NCBI RefSeq assembly: GCF_004305975.1
Contig: NZ_BHZI01000002.1
Coordinates: forward strand, 1 to 59,646
Length of the DNA: 59,646 nucleotides
Direction: 5' to 3'
Origin: Streptomyces otsuchiensis
GTDB taxonomy: Bacteria; Actinomycetota; Actinomycetes; Streptomycetales; Streptomycetaceae
Positions 43,514-51,291 of this stretch are shown here, piece after piece. A model generated the notes under the pieces. That model saw only the letters and a program-made list of their open reading frames with translations, was not told the origin of the DNA and searched no databases. Each line of letters begins with the position of its first letter. Positions within the stretch are counted from its first letter, which is position 1. The position numbers and the translations under genes are program-made.

Positions 43514-43554
43514 CGGCCGGTGAGTGGGCCCGTTCCGGGCCCACTCACCGGCCG
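43514..43554. terminator. Bidirectional terminator, 19-bp perfect stem
   Basis: CGGCCGGTGAGTGGGCCCG, loop TTC, CGGGCCCACTCACCGGCCG, between the converging amidotransferase and luciferase-like genes. Confidence 0.85.
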
Positions 43555-43581
43555 TCCCCCTGGCAGGGTTGACCCCCTCGA

Positions 43582-44727
43582 TCAGGAGACCGCCGTCGCT
43601 CGCCGGAAACCCTCGACGGCCTTGCCGACGAACTCGCCCCGGTTCTCCCTGACCCAGTCGTTGGAGACGCGGACGCTCCGCGCGCGGCCGTTGAAGTGCG
43701 GCGCAACGAACCGGGCGAGGAGCTCGAAGCTGCGCAAGGTCTCCGCACGGGGCGCCCAGTCGTTCACGGCCACGAGCAGCCGGCCGAAGCCACCCGTCCG
43801 CTCCACGAGCCGTTGCACGGCCGAGACGCAGTCGTCGACCGAGCCGACGATGGCCGCCCCCGACGCCACCATGGCCTCGACCTCCTGCCCCGGGGGCGCG
43901 GACGAGAAGTCCACCGGCAGCCCCAGCGTGTCCTTGAAGTAGCCCAAAGCGTACCGCCGGAACCCCTCACGAACGTCGGAGTACGCCTGTTCGGTGGTCT
44001 TGGCGACGTGGACGGGCAGCACCAACCGCCAGTTCCGCCGGTCGACCACCCGTGTGTGCGCCGCGGCCTCCCGTTCCGCGTGCCCCCACTGGGCGGCGAG
44101 GTCGATCGGAGGGGCACCGGGGACCGGTGCCGCGAAGGACAGCGGGCTGAGGCCGTGCCGGCCGGCGAGCCGCATGCTGACAGGGGAGGACGCGCTGGAG
44201 ATCGCCACCTCCAGCCCGTCCGAATACGGGGCGAGATGAAGCCGGGCGTCGCGGAGTTCGAACCAGTCGGTGGCCCGCGTCACCGTCTCACCTCGCAGCA
44301 GTGGGACGATCACCTCCAGCGCCTCCGCGGTCATGCGCCGCGTCTCGACCGCGTCGACACCGAGCATGTGGGCGTCGGCGGGCGACGAGCCGGAACCGAC
44401 GCCGAACATGACACGGCCCCGGGTCATGTGATCGAGCTGGACGATGCGCGAGGCGGCGTGGAACGGATGGTGATAAGGCAGGCTGACCACGCCGGTGCCG
44501 AGGCGGATGCGGCGGGTTCGCTCTGCCGCCGCGGCCAGGAACACCTCCGGGGAGCTGATGGTTCCCCATCCTCCCGAGTGGTGCTCACCGACCCACGCCT
44601 CGTCGAGGCCGAGCTGGTCGAGCCATCCGATCAGTTCCAGATCACGCCACATCTGCAGGTCGGGTGCCTCCCCCGGTGGGTGCAGCGGCGAGATGAACGC
44701 GCCGAATCCCACGGCGTCAGTCGTCAT
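43582..44727 (-). CDS. Luciferase-like (LLM class) flavin-dependent monooxygenase
   Basis: A 381-residue bacterial-luciferase-fold oxygenase using reduced FMN. AWVGEHHSGGWGTISSPEVFLAAAAERT (within about 42-69) and VSLPYHHPFHAASRIVQLDH (about 81-100) are typical of the limonene/alkanal monooxygenase group, and GSVDDCVSAVQRLVERTG near 305 is the usual C-terminal feature. It would need reduced flavin from a partner such as the reductase at 21592. Whether it acts on the cluster product is uncertain; it may mark the right edge of the cluster. Divergent from the FrnE-like gene. Confidence 0.92.
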   Translation of the reverse strand: MTTDAVGFGAFISPLHPPGEAPDLQMWRDLELIGWLDQLGLDEAWVGEHHSGGWGTISSPEVFLAAAAERTRRIRLGTGVVSLPYHHPFHAASRIVQLDHMTRGRVMFGVGSGSSPADAHMLGVDAVETRRMTAEALEVIVPLLRGETVTRATDWFELRDARLHLAPYSDGLEVAISSASSPVSMRLAGRHGLSPLSFAAPVPGAPPIDLAAQWGHAEREAAAHTRVVDRRNWRLVLPVHVAKTTEQAYSDVREGFRRYALGYFKDTLGLPVDFSSAPPGQEVEAMVASGAAIVGSVDDCVSAVQRLVERTGGFGRLLVAVNDWAPRAETLRSFELLARFVAPHFNGRARSVRVSNDWVRENRGEFVGKAVEGFRRATAVS

Positions 44728-44957
44728 GTGTAAACCCTTCGGGATGGCGGAAGTCGCGTGCCGGTGCCTACTGACGGGAGCCCTGGTCCGGGCGGGCCAC
44801 GCCGATCCACACCATGGCCTCCGGCGCGGGCACGCACAAGGCCCGTTCTGGGTGCCCGAAGCGGCGGCACTCCACGACCGGAAGCAGGCCGATCGTCCAG
44901 CCCGATCGGGGCCGCGCCGACACCCCGCCCTGCCTACGCCAGCCCCTCGCCGCTGTC

Positions 44958-44993
44958 CGCAACATGCGTTGCGTATGCGACGAATGTCGCATA
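44958..44993. promoter_or_regulatory. Two adjacent inverted repeats upstream of the FrnE-like gene
   Basis: CGCAAC-ATGC-GTTGCG (44958-44973) is followed directly by TATGCGAC-GAAT-GTCGCATA (44974-44993), a perfect 8-bp repeat ending 11 bp before the ATG. The first is almost the motif found at 41511. Both sit where a repressor would block transcription of the FrnE-like gene and perhaps the divergent monooxygenase. Confidence 0.5.
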
Positions 44994-45004
44994 CCGTTGG
45001 GGTC

Positions 45005-45985
45005 ATGCGAATCGAGATCTGGGCAGACGTGGTGTGCGCGTGGGCGTACATCGGGAAGCGCCGGGTGGAGCGGGCGCTCGCCGGGCGGGACGAGGACATC
45101 GAGGTCGTGTGGCGGCCGTTCCGGATCGACCCGACCGCACCGGCCGGAGCCGTCGCCCTGGAGGAGGCGCTGCGCGACCCACTGATGGACGAGGCACTGC
45201 GCGCCTGCGCACCGGGGCTGACCCCGGCCCAGAACCGGGTCCGGATCTCCGAGGTGGCCGCGACCGAGGGCCTCGGGCCGAACTGGGGTTCTCCCTGGCG
45301 GGTCAGCAGTCACGACGCGCACCGGCTGATCGCGCTGGCGTACGAGCACGGGGGCGCGGGGCTCCAGGACGCCGTGGCCGAAGCCGTGATGCGGGCGAAC
45401 TTCCTGCACTCCATGGACATCGGCGACCGCGCGGTTCTCGGCTCCGTCGCGGCCTCGGCGGGCTTCCCGCAGGGTGCCGCGCTGCTGCACACCGACGCCG
45501 GTGAGGCGTTGGTGGCCGAGCTGCTGTTGCAGGGTAAGGCGCGCGGGGTGCGGACCTCCCCCACGCTGGTCGTCGGTGACCGGGCGCTCGGCGGGGCGCA
45601 GTCACCGCGGGTCATCGCAGAGTTCCTGGCGCGGGGCCGGCCCGGCCGCGCCGTCCCGGCCGAGGTGGAGCGTCTGCGCTGGGCGGAGTCCCTGCTCGAC
45701 CGGCGCGATCCGCTCGGGGCACTGGTGCTGCTGCGACCGCTGATGGAGGAGTTCGGGGCCGATCGCGGCGTCCGTCTGCTCGCGGCGCGGGCGTGTTTCG
45801 CGTCGGCGCAGCTCCGGCGGGCGCGGGCGCTGCTGGAGGCGGTGGTCGAGGAGACGCCGGCCGATCCGTACGCGCGGATGCTGTACGGGCGGACTCTCCA
45901 GCGGCTGGGGCTCGACGAGGAGGCCCGCGTCCATCTGCGCCTGGCCGACCCCGCCTCGGGTGCGATGAGCGGAACCGGCGGCTGA
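45005..45985 (+). CDS. DsbA family protein (FrnE-like) with C-terminal repeat domain
   Basis: A 326-residue thioredoxin-fold protein. The N-terminal 215 residues are FrnE-like: IEIWADVVCAWAYIGKRRVE, NWGSPWRVSSHDAHRLIALA, and GVRTSPTLVVGDRALGGAQS. The active site is CAWA (Cys11, Ala14) instead of the CPWC of redox-active members, so only one cysteine remains. Residues 225-320 form helical TPR-like pairs (LARARALLEAVVEETPADPYARML-type). FrnE was named from the frenolicin cluster but is widespread, some members acting as chaperones or thiol isomerases. Two operator-like palindromes precede it. Confidence 0.88.
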   Translation: MRIEIWADVVCAWAYIGKRRVERALAGRDEDIEVVWRPFRIDPTAPAGAVALEEALRDPLMDEALRACAPGLTPAQNRVRISEVAATEGLGPNWGSPWRVSSHDAHRLIALAYEHGGAGLQDAVAEAVMRANFLHSMDIGDRAVLGSVAASAGFPQGAALLHTDAGEALVAELLLQGKARGVRTSPTLVVGDRALGGAQSPRVIAEFLARGRPGRAVPAEVERLRWAESLLDRRDPLGALVLLRPLMEEFGADRGVRLLAARACFASAQLRRARALLEAVVEETPADPYARMLYGRTLQRLGLDEEARVHLRLADPASGAMSGTGG

Positions 45986-46121
45986 GCGCGGCGGCGGCTG
46001 AACGGGGGCGACGACCGCGCGAGGCGACGGCTGAACGCCCCCGCGTCGGTTGACCGCTGCCCGCCGACCGCCCGCGCGGGCGGTGGGCGGCGCCCCTCCC
46101 CGCCGGCGCCCCCGCCGGCGC

Positions 46122-46742
46122 CTACTCGAAGCGCGAGACGTCGCCCGCACCGCGGCGCACGATCTCCGCGCCGCCGTCGGAGAAGTCGATGACCGTGGTC
46201 GGCTCGGTACCGCAGTCCCCCGAGTCGATGACGGCGTCGACCACGTGGTCCAGCCGGTCCTTGATCTCCCAGCCCTGGGTCAGCGGCTCCTCCTCGTCCG
46301 GCAGCAACAGGGTGCTGGAGAGCAGCGGTTCACCCAGTTCGGCGAGGAGCGCCTGGACGACGACATGGTCGGGGATGCGGACCCCGACCGTCTTCTTCTT
46401 GGGGTGGAGCAGACGGCGGGGTACCTCCTTCGTCGCCGGGAGGATGAAGGTGTAGCTGCCGGGCGTCGCGGACTTGATCGCCCGGAAGACGTCGTTGTCG
46501 ATCTGCACGAGCCGGCCCAGCTGCGCGAAGTCCTGGCAGACGAGGGTGAAGTGGTGCCGGTCGTCGAGCCGCCGGATCGACCGGATGCGGTCGAGGCCGT
46601 CGCTGTTGCCGATCTGGCAGCCCAGCGCGTAGCAGGAGTCGGTGGGGTACGCGACGAGGGCGCCCGCGCGGATGCTGTCGGCCACGGTGGTCATGGTCCG
46701 CGGCTGGGGGTTGTCGGGGTGCACGTCGAAATACTTGGCCAT
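46122..46742 (-). CDS. YciO/Sua5/YrdC family protein (threonylcarbamoyl-AMP synthase-like)
   Basis: A 206-residue protein of the YrdC superfamily. Core motifs: IRAGALVAYPTDSCYALGCQ (about 24-43), FTLVCQDFAQLGRLVQID, and the Lys/Arg-rich KKKTVGVRIPDHVVVQAL (about 116-133). It lacks the second Sua5 domain and is most like E. coli YciO, whose function is less clear than that of TsaC. Stand-alone leftward gene; housekeeping. Confidence 0.9.
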   Translation of the reverse strand: MAKYFDVHPDNPQPRTMTTVADSIRAGALVAYPTDSCYALGCQIGNSDGLDRIRSIRRLDDRHHFTLVCQDFAQLGRLVQIDNDVFRAIKSATPGSYTFILPATKEVPRRLLHPKKKTVGVRIPDHVVVQALLAELGEPLLSSTLLLPDEEEPLTQGWEIKDRLDHVVDAVIDSGDCGTEPTTVIDFSDGGAEIVRRGAGDVSRFE

Positions 46743-46799
46743 CGGGCGAGCTTAGTCCCCGGGTACCGCCGGGACGGCTCCCGGCGCGTGGCGGGGCAC

Positions 46800-47645
46800 T
46801 CACGGCGTGGGCCGTTCGTACGCCTGGAGCACCCCTCCCGCGCAGAACAGCAGCGCGCCGCCGAGAGTGGCCCAGTTGGCGAGGCTGACGTTGACCAGGC
46901 TGTCGGTCGCCGGCTGGGTGTAGTCGGCGAGCGCGGAGACCATGAAGAGCACGGCCCCGAGCTGGTTGACGACCACGATCCACCACCCGAGGTCCCGCAC
47001 CCGCACGACGACACGGCCGTGGCAGACCTCGTGGACGGCGAGCTGACCGGAGATCAGGAACAGCGTGCAGCCGATCATGTCGGGCGTCCACACGAGCCGG
47101 TCGATCTGCTGGGCGGAGAGCCCGCGCAGCAGCGAGTCGAGGAGATTGACGCCGAAGACGCCGGTGCCGCCCAGCAGGAGCAGGGCGCTCAGCCAGTCGA
47201 CCCGCATGGGTTCGTAGCTCCACCAGCGCCACTCCCCCGCGACCAGACCGTCGTCCCGGCCGCCACGGCCGGGTGCGTTGACGCACTGGAGGAACTCGGC
47301 GTAAGCGCCGACGGTGAACAGCAGGCCGCCCGCCAGGTAGACCAGCGCGCAGCGGACGACCCCGACGGCGGTCAGCTCCGCCAGGGCGGCGCCCGCGACG
47401 AAGAGGGCACTGCCGACGGTGAACGTGGCGGACACGATCCGGTTGAGCAGGCGGAGCCGGCCCAGCACCGGAGCGGCGGCGTAGCGGTCGGCCGCCGGGC
47501 CGCGTGGGGCCGCGCGCACGCGCAGCAGCCCGCGTTTGCGGGCGGCACGCGACTCCCATTCGGCGGTTCCGCCGCTCTCCAGTGACCATTCACGGCGGGT
47601 GGCGAACAGGGGTGCGGCGCCGGTGTCCGGCCGGGGGCGTGCCAT
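46800..47645 (-). CDS. YrhK-like multi-pass membrane protein
   Basis: A 281-residue protein with about eight hydrophobic helices. It contains two YrhK-like repeats: LLNRIVSATFTVGSALFVAG with FTVGAYAEFLQCVN, and LGAVLFMVSALADYTQP with LGGALLFCAGGVLQ near the end. Function unknown. Start ATG at 47645 (a second ATG at 47654 is possible). Divergent from the ArsR-type gene across about 185 bp. Confidence 0.8.
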   Translation of the reverse strand: MARPRPDTGAAPLFATRREWSLESGGTAEWESRAARKRGLLRVRAAPRGPAADRYAAAPVLGRLRLLNRIVSATFTVGSALFVAGAALAELTAVGVVRCALVYLAGGLLFTVGAYAEFLQCVNAPGRGGRDDGLVAGEWRWWSYEPMRVDWLSALLLLGGTGVFGVNLLDSLLRGLSAQQIDRLVWTPDMIGCTLFLISGQLAVHEVCHGRVVVRVRDLGWWIVVVNQLGAVLFMVSALADYTQPATDSLVNVSLANWATLGGALLFCAGGVLQAYERPTP

Positions 47646-47793
47646 GGGGCGCATCGTATGGTTACCGGCCGCTTCCTCCCGGTACGCGCGCCGCCCTCCT
47701 CCCGGGAGGGGTGGCGCCACGGATTCGGGCACGGCGCCACCTCTGCCCATCCCACCGCTCACATCTGGCACGACGGTGCGCGAGGTCGTACTA

Positions 47794-47811
47794 TTCAACC
47801 AAGAGGTTGAA
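47794..47811. promoter_or_regulatory. ArsR-type operator
   Basis: TTCAACC, spacer AAGA, GGTTGAA: a perfect 7-bp inverted repeat 18 bp before the ArsR-family start codon; GGTTGA recurs once more at 47820. Position and shape fit autorepression. Confidence 0.6.
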
Positions 47812-47829
47812 CAACGAGATGGTTGATGA

Positions 47830-48297
47830 GTGGACGAACAGATGACTCCCCGGCCGGAACCACCGCCGTCGGCGGGCGCACCGCCCGATCCGGCGGACCA
47901 GCCACCGCCCTCGGGCGGGCTCTCCCTCGACCTGGCGTTCGCCGCACTGGCGGACCCGGTCCGCCGGGCGGTGGTCGCCCGGCTGTCGAGGGGCCCGGCG
48001 ACGGTGCTGGAACTCGCCGAGCCCTTCGCGATCAGCACCCAGGCGGTCTCCCGCCACATACAGGTGCTGGAACGCGCCGGCCTGGTCACCCGGACCAGGG
48101 AGGCGCAGCGCCGTCCGGTCCATCTCGCACCGGCGGCGCTGGAAGAACTGACCAGCTGGATCGACGGCTACCGGCTGCTCCACGAGCAGCGCTACCGCCG
48201 GCTCGACGAGGTGCTCGGCGCACCCCGGGCCGGCACCGGGTCCACCGGGTCCACCGGGTCCACCGAACAAGGAACGGAAAGAGGAGAGCGACCATGA
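47830..48297 (+). CDS. ArsR family transcriptional regulator
   Basis: A 155-residue winged-helix regulator starting at GTG. After a Pro-rich N-terminus (to about residue 30) comes LAFAALADPVRRAVVARLSR, then LAEPFAISTQAVSRHIQVLERAGLV (about 62-86). It lacks the ELCVCDL metal site of true arsenic sensors. A 9-bp tandem repeat (ACCGGGTCC, about 3.3 copies at 48235-48265) encodes a Gly-Ser-Thr tail. It overlaps the AHSA1-type gene by 4 bp, a common regulator/effector pair. Confidence 0.92.
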   Translation: MDEQMTPRPEPPPSAGAPPDPADQPPPSGGLSLDLAFAALADPVRRAVVARLSRGPATVLELAEPFAISTQAVSRHIQVLERAGLVTRTREAQRRPVHLAPAALEELTSWIDGYRLLHEQRYRRLDEVLGAPRAGTGSTGSTGSTEQGTERGERP

Positions 48298-48767
48298 CCA
48301 ACCCCGTACACATCACGGCTCCCGACGGGCTGCCCGTGATCGAGATGACCCGGGAGTTCGAGGCACCGGTGAGCGAGGTCTACCGGGCACACCGGGACCC
48401 GGAGCTGGTCGCCCGCTGGCTGGGCCCCGACGGCTTCACCATGGCCGTCGAGACCTACGACGTGCGGACGGGCGGACGCTACCGCTACACGCACCGGGAC
48501 CCGGAGGGCAACGAGTACACCTTCAACGGCGTCTTCCACGTCGCGCGCGAGGACGAACTCATCGTCCAGACGTTCGAGTTCGAGGCCGTTCCGGACGTGG
48601 TGAGCCTGGAGACCCTGCGCTTCGAACCACTGGAGGGCGGCCGCACCCTGCTGCGCGCCCACAGCACCTATCCGAATGTCGAGTCGCGTGACGCGATGGT
48701 CGGCAGCGGTATGGAGAAGGGAGTCACCCAGGGCTACGCGCGCCTGGACGCGATCGTCGCCGCGTGA
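48294..48767 (+). CDS. SRPBCC (AHSA1/CalC-type) domain protein
   Basis: A 157-residue START-like hydrophobic-pocket protein: IEMTREFEAPVSEVYRAHRD, then LVARWLGPDGFTMAVETYDV and GGRYRYTHRDPEGNEYTFNG. Members paired with ArsR regulators are common in actinobacteria and may bind a small ligand; substrate unknown. Ribosome site AGAGGAGAG overlaps the ArsR gene end. A terminator hairpin follows. Confidence 0.92.
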   Translation: MTNPVHITAPDGLPVIEMTREFEAPVSEVYRAHRDPELVARWLGPDGFTMAVETYDVRTGGRYRYTHRDPEGNEYTFNGVFHVAREDELIVQTFEFEAVPDVVSLETLRFEPLEGGRTLLRAHSTYPNVESRDAMVGSGMEKGVTQGYARLDAIVAA

Positions 48768-48790
48768 CGCGTCGGTGAGCGGTCGGAGAT

Positions 48791-48830
48791 GTGGGGCGTG
48801 CCGGTGGCGAGTCCGGCCGGCACGCCCCAC
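48791..48830 (+). terminator. Hairpin terminator after the AHSA1-type gene
   Basis: GTGGGGCGTGCCGG and CCGGCACGCCCCAC, a perfect 14-bp stem with a 12-nt loop, 24 bp after the stop. The remaining sequence up to 49098 holds no gene I recognise and should carry the mfnB promoter. Confidence 0.75.
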
Positions 48831-49098
48831 GGCGCGTGCGCCGGCTCGGACCGGCGGAGATTTCCGCCGTGCCCCACGACGACGCGGCGCCTGCCGCCCG
48901 GGGACGCCGCGGCCGGCCGGCGAGGACGCCCCGCCCACCGTGCGCCCGGCGCACCGCGCGTGGGCGTGAGCGCCCCTTTGGAATGCCGCACGCTCTACCG
49001 GTGCCCACGGGCGGCATAAAAGATGAGCACACATCACATGAACCAGGTGCTCCGCGCCCCTGTCCCCCGGTCAGGCGGTCCCGCGGAGGAAGGAGCCC

Positions 49099-49869
49099 AT
49101 GGTGTTGCTGCTCATCTCCCCGGACAGCGTCGAGGAGGCTCTCGACTGTGCCAAGGCGGCGGAGCACCTCGACATCGTCGACGTCAAGAAGCCGGACGAG
49201 GGCTCACTCGGCGCCAACTTCCCCTGGGTCATCAGGGAGATCCGCGAGGCGGTCCCGGCGGACAAACCGGTGTCCGCCACCGTCGGTGACGTCCCCTACA
49301 AGCCAGGCACGGTGGCCCAGGCCGCGCTCGGCGCCGTCGTCTCCGGCGCCACGTACATCAAGGTCGGCCTCTACGGGTGCACGACGCCCGACCAGGGCGT
49401 CGACGTCATGCGCGCGGTCGTGCGGGCGGTGAAGGACCACTGCCCCGAAGCGCTCGTCGTCGCCTCGGGCTATGCCGACGCCCACCGGATCGGCTCCGTC
49501 AACCCGCTCGCCGTACCCGACATCGCAGCGCGCTCCGGCGCCGACGCGGCCATGCTCGACACCGCTGTCAAGGACGGGACGCGGCTGTTCGACCACGTTC
49601 CCCAGGAGGTCTGTGCCGAGTTCGTCCGGCTAGCGCACGCCTCCGGTCTGCTCGCGGCCCTCGCGGGCAGTGTCAGACAGAGCGACCTCGGCCCGCTGAC
49701 CCGGATCGGCACCGACATCGTCGGCGTGCGCGGCGCGGTCTGTGAGGGCGGCGACCGCAACGCCGGGCGGATTCAGCCGCACCTGGTGGCCGCCTTCCGG
49801 GCCGAGATGGACCGGCAGGCCCGTGAGCACGCGGCCGCGGCCCCCACCGCCGTTCCCGCCGTCACCTGA
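49099..49869 (+). CDS. mfnB: (5-formylfuran-3-yl)methyl phosphate synthase (MfnB)
   Basis: A 256-residue TIM-barrel enzyme of the MfnB family, which builds 4-(hydroxymethyl)-2-furancarboxaldehyde phosphate from two glyceraldehyde 3-phosphates in methanofuran synthesis. The functional residues known for the archaeal enzyme can be placed: Asp28 and Lys30 in [15 protein letters not shown], Lys88 in TYIKVGLYG, and Asp154/Lys158 in MLDTAVKDG. Streptomyces has no methanofuran, so the furan must go elsewhere. Two dehydrogenases and a methyltransferase follow in the same direction (16, 2 and 56 bp gaps). Start GGAGGAAGGAGCCC-ATG is strong. Confidence 0.93.
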   Translation: MVLLLISPDSVEEALDCAKAAEHLDIVDVKKPDEGSLGANFPWVIREIREAVPADKPVSATVGDVPYKPGTVAQAALGAVVSGATYIKVGLYGCTTPDQGVDVMRAVVRAVKDHCPEALVVASGYADAHRIGSVNPLAVPDIAARSGADAAMLDTAVKDGTRLFDHVPQEVCAEFVRLAHASGLLAALAGSVRQSDLGPLTRIGTDIVGVRGAVCEGGDRNAGRIQPHLVAAFRAEMDRQAREHAAAAPTAVPAVT

Positions 49870-49885
49870 CCGTCTGAGCACCTGG

Positions 49886-51289
49886 ATGCCGACCTCCGTG
49901 CCGGCCCACGTCCCCGGACGGCGGGCCGCGTCCTACCCCGTCGTCGACCCGGCCACCGGGGAGACCTTCGACGAAGCCCCCGACCTGCGGCCGGACGAGC
50001 TGGACGCCGTCGTCGACCGGGCCCATCGGGCCTGGCCCGGCTGGCGCTCCGACCCCGCCGCCCGCGCCACCGCGCTACGTGCGGCGGCTGACGCGGTGGA
50101 GGCGGCCGGCGACGATCTCGCCCGGTCCCTCACCCGCGAACAGGGCAAGCCGCTCGCCGAGTCGGGCGCGGAGATCGCCCGTACGGCGGCCCGGCTGCGC
50201 TACTTCGCCGGCCTGACGCCCAGGACCCGGCGGATCGACGACGGCCGGCCCGTGCACAGCGAGATCCGCTGGCGCTCCTTGGGGCCCGTCGCCGCGATCG
50301 TGCCGTGGAACTTTCCCGTGCAGCTCGCGGCGGCGAAGTTCGCGCCCGCGCTCGCGGCGGGCAACACCGTGGTCCTCAAACCGTCCCCGTTCACGCCACT
50401 CACCACCCGGCTGCTCGGCTCCGTCCTGGCCGCAGCCCTCCCCGAGGACGTGCTGACCGTCGTCACCGGCCGCGAGCCGCTCGGCGCCCGCCTCGCCTCT
50501 CATCCGGGCATCCGCCATGTGACCTTCACCGGCTCGGTGCCCACCGGACGAGCTGTCGCCGGGGCGGCGGCGGCCTCCCTCGCCCGGGTCACCCTGGAGC
50601 TGGGCGGCAACGACGCCGCCGTGCTGCTGGACGACGTCGACGTGGACCGGATCGCGGACCGCCTGTTCTGGGCCGCGTTCCGCAACTGCGGGCAGGTCTG
50701 CATGGCGGTCAAACGTGTCTACGTCCCGGCACGGCTCCACGGTGCGGTGGTCGACGCGCTCGCCGACCGCGCGAGGACCGTCACCGTCGGGGCGGGCCTC
50801 GATCCGGACACCCGGCTGGGCCCGGTCAGCAACGCGCCCCAACTGGCCCGGGTCGAGCGGGTCGTGGGCCAGGCCCTGGCCGACGGTGCCCGGGCTGCGG
50901 CCGGCGGCCGGCGGCTGCAGGGGCCGGGCTACTTCTTCGCCCCGACGATCCTCACCGATGTCCCGTCCGGCAGCCCGGTGGTGACCGAGGAACAGTTCGG
51001 TCCGGTTCTGCCGGTGCTGCCGTACCGGAGCCTCGACGAAGCCGTCGACGCGGCCAACGGGACCGGCTTCGGCCTCGGCGGCTCCGTGTGGGGCACCGAT
51101 CCCGACCGGGCCGGGGCGGTGGCCGACCGGCTCGAATGCGGCACGGCCTGGATCAACCACCACGCCGAGCTGTCCCTCGCCCAGCCGTTCGCCGGCGTCA
51201 AGAACAGCGGTGTCGGCGTCGCGGGCGGAGCGTGGGGGCTGTACGGCAACCTCCGGCCGTTCGTCGTGCACCGCCCCCGGGAGGAGTGA
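49886..51289 (+). CDS. Aldehyde dehydrogenase
   Basis: A 467-residue NAD(P)-dependent aldehyde dehydrogenase. IVPWNFPVQLAAAKFAPALA (about 136-155), the general-base Glu in VTLELGGNDAAVLL (near 235), the nucleophilic Cys in FRNCGQVCMAVKRVYV (near 270), and the late NSGVGVAG are present. Start ATG at 49886 is 16 bp after the mfnB stop; a longer frame from 49742 runs through mfnB and is not real. Oxidation of the furan aldehyde to 2-furoate is the likely job given the neighbours (inference). Confidence 0.93.
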   Translation: MPTSVPAHVPGRRAASYPVVDPATGETFDEAPDLRPDELDAVVDRAHRAWPGWRSDPAARATALRAAADAVEAAGDDLARSLTREQGKPLAESGAEIARTAARLRYFAGLTPRTRRIDDGRPVHSEIRWRSLGPVAAIVPWNFPVQLAAAKFAPALAAGNTVVLKPSPFTPLTTRLLGSVLAAALPEDVLTVVTGREPLGARLASHPGIRHVTFTGSVPTGRAVAGAAAASLARVTLELGGNDAAVLLDDVDVDRIADRLFWAAFRNCGQVCMAVKRVYVPARLHGAVVDALADRARTVTVGAGLDPDTRLGPVSNAPQLARVERVVGQALADGARAAAGGRRLQGPGYFFAPTILTDVPSGSPVVTEEQFGPVLPVLPYRSLDEAVDAANGTGFGLGGSVWGTDPDRAGAVADRLECGTAWINHHAELSLAQPFAGVKNSGVGVAGGAWGLYGNLRPFVVHRPREE

Positions 51290-51291
51290 CC

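Noticed and set aside
48235-48265. Short tandem repeats that could suggest a CRISPR array
   Set aside because: Direct 9-bp repeats without spacers encoding a Gly-Ser-Thr tail. No CRISPR array or cas gene was seen anywhere in the window.
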